Shown here piece by piece: positions 6,424 through 9,244 of a stretch of 9,244 bases of DNA. The translations under genes were made by a program, and so were the position numbers. The notes beneath the pieces are model-generated. The model worked only from the letters and a program-made list of their open reading frames with translations, had not been told where the DNA came from and made no database searches. The DNA comes from an uncultured Bacteroidales bacterium (lineage in GTDB: Bacteria > Bacteroidota > Bacteroidia > Bacteroidales > P3), in NCBI GenBank assembly GCA_946540365.1, contig CAMNIH010000067.1, positions 1-9,244 of the forward strand. Direction: 5' to 3'. Every line of letters begins with the position of its first letter. Positions within the stretch are counted from its first letter, which is position 1.

Positions 6424-7833
6424 ATGTCCGTTATGGAAAACACTATGAAGATAATGAAACGAATGGTTCTGTGTGCCGTGCTGCTGGCGCTGTCGCTGGC
6501 GGCTTCGGCCAAGGGCGGATACAAGTTCACCCTGCAGGTGGACGGCAACAAGGATACCTTCCTCATTGTGGGCTACTACTACGCCGAGAGCCTGCGCATC
6601 ATGGACACGGCCTACAACAACGGCCATGGCAAGTACGTCTTCGAGGGCGACCGCGATCTGATGCCGGGCCTCTACTTTTTCACCGACGGCCGGGGCCGTT
6701 TTGTCGACTTCGTGGTCTACCATGAGAAGCCCTTCTTCAAGTTCCGTACCGACGAGCGTGACTGGAAGCGCAACATGGAGGTCAGCGGGTCGCAGCAGAA
6801 CACGCTCTTCTTCAACTTCAACCGCTCGACGGAAGAGCTGTACACCCAGATCGACGCCGCGCAGAAGGAGATGGACACGGCCTCGTTCATCAACTTCCGC
6901 AACCAGATGCTGCGTCACGTCGACACCCTGCGGCTCGACTTCATCACCAAGCATCCCGACGCCATGCTGTCGCGCATGATGCTGGCCACCAAGGATCCCG
7001 GCATGCCGCCCGACAGCCTAACGGGCAACGACCGCTACTTCTACTTCATGCACCATTATTTCGACAACATACCGCTCGACGACGACTTCGTCATCCGCAC
7101 ACCGCGGACGGTGTTCTACAACCGTGTGAACGACTATGTGGAGAAGCACATGCAGGGGCTGGCCCCGGCCCAGGCGATCCCGCTGCTGGACAGCCTGATC
7201 GACCGTTCGGAGCCGGCGCCGGAGGTCTTCAAATGGCTCGTGCTGCGGCTGACCGAGAAGTACCTGCAGAGCAAGGTGATGGTGTACGACGAGATATATG
7301 TACACCTGGTGCAGCGCTACTTCGCGACCGGCAAGGTGACGTTCCTCTCGCCCTCGACGATCGACGAGCAGGTGGCGCGTGCCGCCAAGTGGGAGCGCCT
7401 GCTGGTGGGACGCGAGGCGCCGGAGCTGATCCTCTTCGACACCACGCGCCGTGCGTGGTCGCTGCACCACATGCCGGGTCGCTACACGCTGCTGCTCTTC
7501 TGGAGCCCCACCTGCGGCCATTGCCGCACGATCATCCCCGCCATCTACGAGGTGTTCGACCGGGTGGCCGACTCGCTCGACATGACCGCCTTCGCCATCC
7601 TGAGCGAACCCGAGGAAACCACCATCGGGAAGTGGAAACAGTTCCTCGACGACCACAATATGCACAACCAACGTTGGGTGAACCTCAACGGGGGCGAGGC
7701 CAATGTCGACTGGCGCGAGGTCTACGATGTGGAGACAACCCCGCAGATATACCTGATCGACAACGAAAACCACAAGTTCCTGGCCAAGAAGCTGACGGCC
7801 GACCTGCTGGAGATAATATGTAAACAATTATAA
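6424..7833 (+). CDS. Secreted thioredoxin-like (TlpA/ResA-type) protein
   Basis: This 469-residue protein is probably a periplasmic thiol-disulfide oxidoreductase of the TlpA/ResA type. A Sec signal peptide ends at ASA (27-29), with a basic MKIMKR stretch and a hydrophobic core at about 15-28. An N-terminal beta-rich domain (about 33-130) resembles the DUF4369-like domain common in Bacteroidota relatives. A mostly helical middle part (about 190-328), with YFDNIPLDDDF near 212, resembles DUF5106; both assignments are from memory of these families. The C-terminal thioredoxin fold (about 330-469) has FWSPTCGHC with active-site Cys364 and Cys367, and the expected cis-Pro at 440 in TTP. The redox pair looks complete. 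In-frame ATGs at 6424, 6433, 6445 and 6454 all keep the signal peptide; 6445 (MKIMKRM) is a strong alternative start with GGA eight to six bases upstream. The next gene begins 5 bp after the stop. The substrate is unknown. Confidence 0.88.
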   Translation: MSVMENTMKIMKRMVLCAVLLALSLAASAKGGYKFTLQVDGNKDTFLIVGYYYAESLRIMDTAYNNGHGKYVFEGDRDLMPGLYFFTDGRGRFVDFVVYHEKPFFKFRTDERDWKRNMEVSGSQQNTLFFNFNRSTEELYTQIDAAQKEMDTASFINFRNQMLRHVDTLRLDFITKHPDAMLSRMMLATKDPGMPPDSLTGNDRYFYFMHHYFDNIPLDDDFVIRTPRTVFYNRVNDYVEKHMQGLAPAQAIPLLDSLIDRSEPAPEVFKWLVLRLTEKYLQSKVMVYDEIYVHLVQRYFATGKVTFLSPSTIDEQVARAAKWERLLVGREAPELILFDTTRRAWSLHHMPGRYTLLLFWSPTCGHCRTIIPAIYEVFDRVADSLDMTAFAILSEPEETTIGKWKQFLDDHNMHNQRWVNLNGGEANVDWREVYDVETTPQIYLIDNENHKFLAKKLTADLLEIICKQL

Positions 7834-7838
7834 AATCA

Positions 7839-9244
7839 ATGAAACGAGTACTAATGATTGCCGCCGCGGCCCTGGTGCTGACGGTAGGCTGTAAAGACAA
7901 GAAAGCAATGGACAATCCCTTCTTTGCGGAGTGGAACACCCCGTATGAAATCCCCGACTTCTCCCGTATCAAGACCGAACACTACATGCCGGCCTTCGAG
8001 GAAGGCATGCGTCGGCAGAAAGACGAAATCGACGCCATCGTCAACAATTCCGAGGCGCCCACCTTCGAGAACACCATCCTGGCCTATGAGTACAGCGGCA
8101 AGCTGCTCAAGGAGGTCGGAGGTGTCTTCTTCAACCTCAGCGAGTGCGAGAACAGCCCCGAGATGGAGGCCATCGCTGAGGAGGTGACACCCCTGCTGTC
8201 GGCCCACGACGACGACATCGCACTCAATGCCGCCCTCTTTGCGCGCATCAAGAGTGTCTACGACCAGCGCGACGGCCTCGGCCTCAATCCCGAGCAGATG
8301 CGACTGCTCACCGAGACCTACAAAGGCTTTGTGCGTAGCGGCGCCAATGTGCCCGAGGCGCAGCAGGCCCGCTTCCGCGAGCTGAACGAGCAGATCGCCT
8401 CGCTCACCCTGCGCTTTGCGCAGAACGTGCTCAAGGCCACCAACGCCTACGCCAAGGAGCTGCCCGACGGTGGCAAGGTGACCCTCGACGTCCCCACATG
8501 GGAGCCCTTCATGCAGAGCTGCCCCGACCGCAAGCTGCGCGAGGAGGTGTGGCATGCCTACGCCGACCGTTGCCGCGAGGGCGAGTTCGACAACACCAAG
8601 ATCATCGACACGCTGGTCAACCTGCGCCTCGAGCGCGCCAACATCCTCGGCTACCCCACCCATGCCGACTGGGTGCTCGACGACTGCCTGGCCAAGACGC
8701 CCGCCAACGTCTACAGCTGCCTCATGGACATCTGGGAGCCGGCCCTCAAGACGGCCAAGCAGGAGCGCGACATCTATCAGAAAATGCTTGAGAAAGACGA
8801 GCCCGGTGCCAAGCTGCAGCCCTGGGACTGGCGCTACTACGCCGAGAAATACCGCGTGGAGAAGTATGCCATCGACGACGCCGAGGTGCGCCCCTACTTC
8901 GCCCTCGACAGCGTCCGCGAGGGTGCCTTCACGGTGGCCAACAAGCTGTATGGCTTGACCTTCAAGGAGCGTACCGACCTGCCCACCTATGACAAGGAAG
9001 CCCGCTGCTTCGAGGTGATGGAGGGCGATAGCACCGTGGGTATCCTCTATATGGACTTCCACCCCCGCGCCAGCAAGCGCAGCGGCGCCTGGATGACCGA
9101 GTTCCGCGGTCAGCACCGCACCCTCGACGGAAAGAACGTCATGCCCATCATCCAGGTGGTGTGCAACTTCACCAAGCCCACGGCCGACCGTCCGTCGCTG
9201 CTGAACTTCGACGAGAGCGAGACCCTCTTCCACGAGTTCGGCCA
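7839..9244 (+). CDS. dcp: Dcp-like M3 metallopeptidase lipoprotein (3' truncated)
   Basis: This is the N-terminal 468 codons of a peptidyl-dipeptidase Dcp-type M3 zinc peptidase; the family is usually about 680-700 residues, and the window edge cuts it. Dcp releases dipeptides from peptide C-termini. Recognisable blocks are NPFF (27-30), HYMPAFEEGM, PTFENTI, the LQPWDWRYYAEKYR block, SGAWMTEF, and HEFG (465-468), with the second His of HExxH falling on the cut codon (CA visible). Catalytic Glu466 is present. The N-terminus MKRVLMIAAAALVLTVGC has a hydrophobic segment and a Cys at 18, so lipid attachment is likely although Thr at -3 is not the usual residue. E. coli Dcp lacks this and is soluble. 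Compared with E. coli Dcp, about 29 residues are missing around 200-226. The ATG at 7839 sits 5 bp after the preceding stop, so the two genes form an operon. No stop occurs before the window end. Confidence 0.93.
   Translation, partial: MKRVLMIAAAALVLTVGCKDKKAMDNPFFAEWNTPYEIPDFSRIKTEHYMPAFEEGMRRQKDEIDAIVNNSEAPTFENTILAYEYSGKLLKEVGGVFFNLSECENSPEMEAIAEEVTPLLSAHDDDIALNAALFARIKSVYDQRDGLGLNPEQMRLLTETYKGFVRSGANVPEAQQARFRELNEQIASLTLRFAQNVLKATNAYAKELPDGGKVTLDVPTWEPFMQSCPDRKLREEVWHAYADRCREGEFDNTKIIDTLVNLRLERANILGYPTHADWVLDDCLAKTPANVYSCLMDIWEPALKTAKQERDIYQKMLEKDEPGAKLQPWDWRYYAEKYRVEKYAIDDAEVRPYFALDSVREGAFTVANKLYGLTFKERTDLPTYDKEARCFEVMEGDSTVGILYMDFHPRASKRSGAWMTEFRGQHRTLDGKNVMPIIQVVCNFTKPTADRPSLLNFDESETLFHEFG

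Noticed and set aside
7851..9233. A 460-codon open frame on the minus strand opposite the peptidase
   Set aside because: Antisense shadow; the plus strand carries clear M3 family blocks across the entire span.
1..9244. Mobile element, CRISPR array, toxin-antitoxin or phage defence system
   Set aside because: No transposase or integrase, no regularly spaced repeats, no terminal inverted repeats or target-site duplications, and codon use looks even across all genes.

Overview
The window is a compact, all-forward stretch of chromosome from a member of the Bacteroidota, most likely Bacteroidales. Three things support this. A Bacteroidetes-type promoter (TTTG, 20 bp, TAnnTTTG) lies upstream of the first full gene. 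The partial gene at the left edge ends in what looks like a type IX secretion sorting tail. The uvrA, thioredoxin-like and peptidase genes have forms familiar from this phylum. Coding DNA is strongly GC-rich with G or C at most third codon positions, while the two real intergenic gaps are clearly richer in A+T. The organism is therefore a high-GC lineage, but genus and species cannot be read from this window.

Layout, left to right: the last 18 codons of a probable T9SS-exported protein (1-57); a 155-bp gap with a stem-loop, a 13-bp motif, a good promoter and an 18-codon mini-ORF (58-212); a secreted protein of unknown function (213-1676); uvrA with a GTG start (1706-4495); a small four-helix membrane protein of unknown function (4492-4989); mnmE (4976-6277); a 146-bp gap with two inverted repeats and a second copy of the 13-bp motif (6278-6423); a secreted thioredoxin-like protein with a CGHC active site (6424-7833); and a Dcp-like M3 metallopeptidase with a lipoprotein-like N-terminus (7839 onward). 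The window edge cuts this last gene inside its HExxH zinc motif.

There appear to be two transcription units. The first runs from the promoter near 114-145 through the secreted protein, uvrA, the membrane protein and mnmE. The last three cistrons overlap by 4 and 14 bp, so translational coupling is likely. This unit joins nucleotide excision repair (UvrA) and wobble-uridine tRNA modification (MnmE) to two proteins of unknown role. The second unit pairs the thioredoxin-like protein with the peptidase, 5 bp apart; both are predicted to act outside the cytoplasm.

I see no mobile element, CRISPR array, rRNA, tRNA or defence cassette. Most of the window is ordinary housekeeping sequence. The points most worth a second look are the joint loss of two metal-ligand pairs in UvrA, the unknown membrane protein between uvrA and mnmE, the shared 13-bp intergenic motif, the nearly leaderless mini-ORF behind the promoter, and the shortened helical domain of the peptidase.
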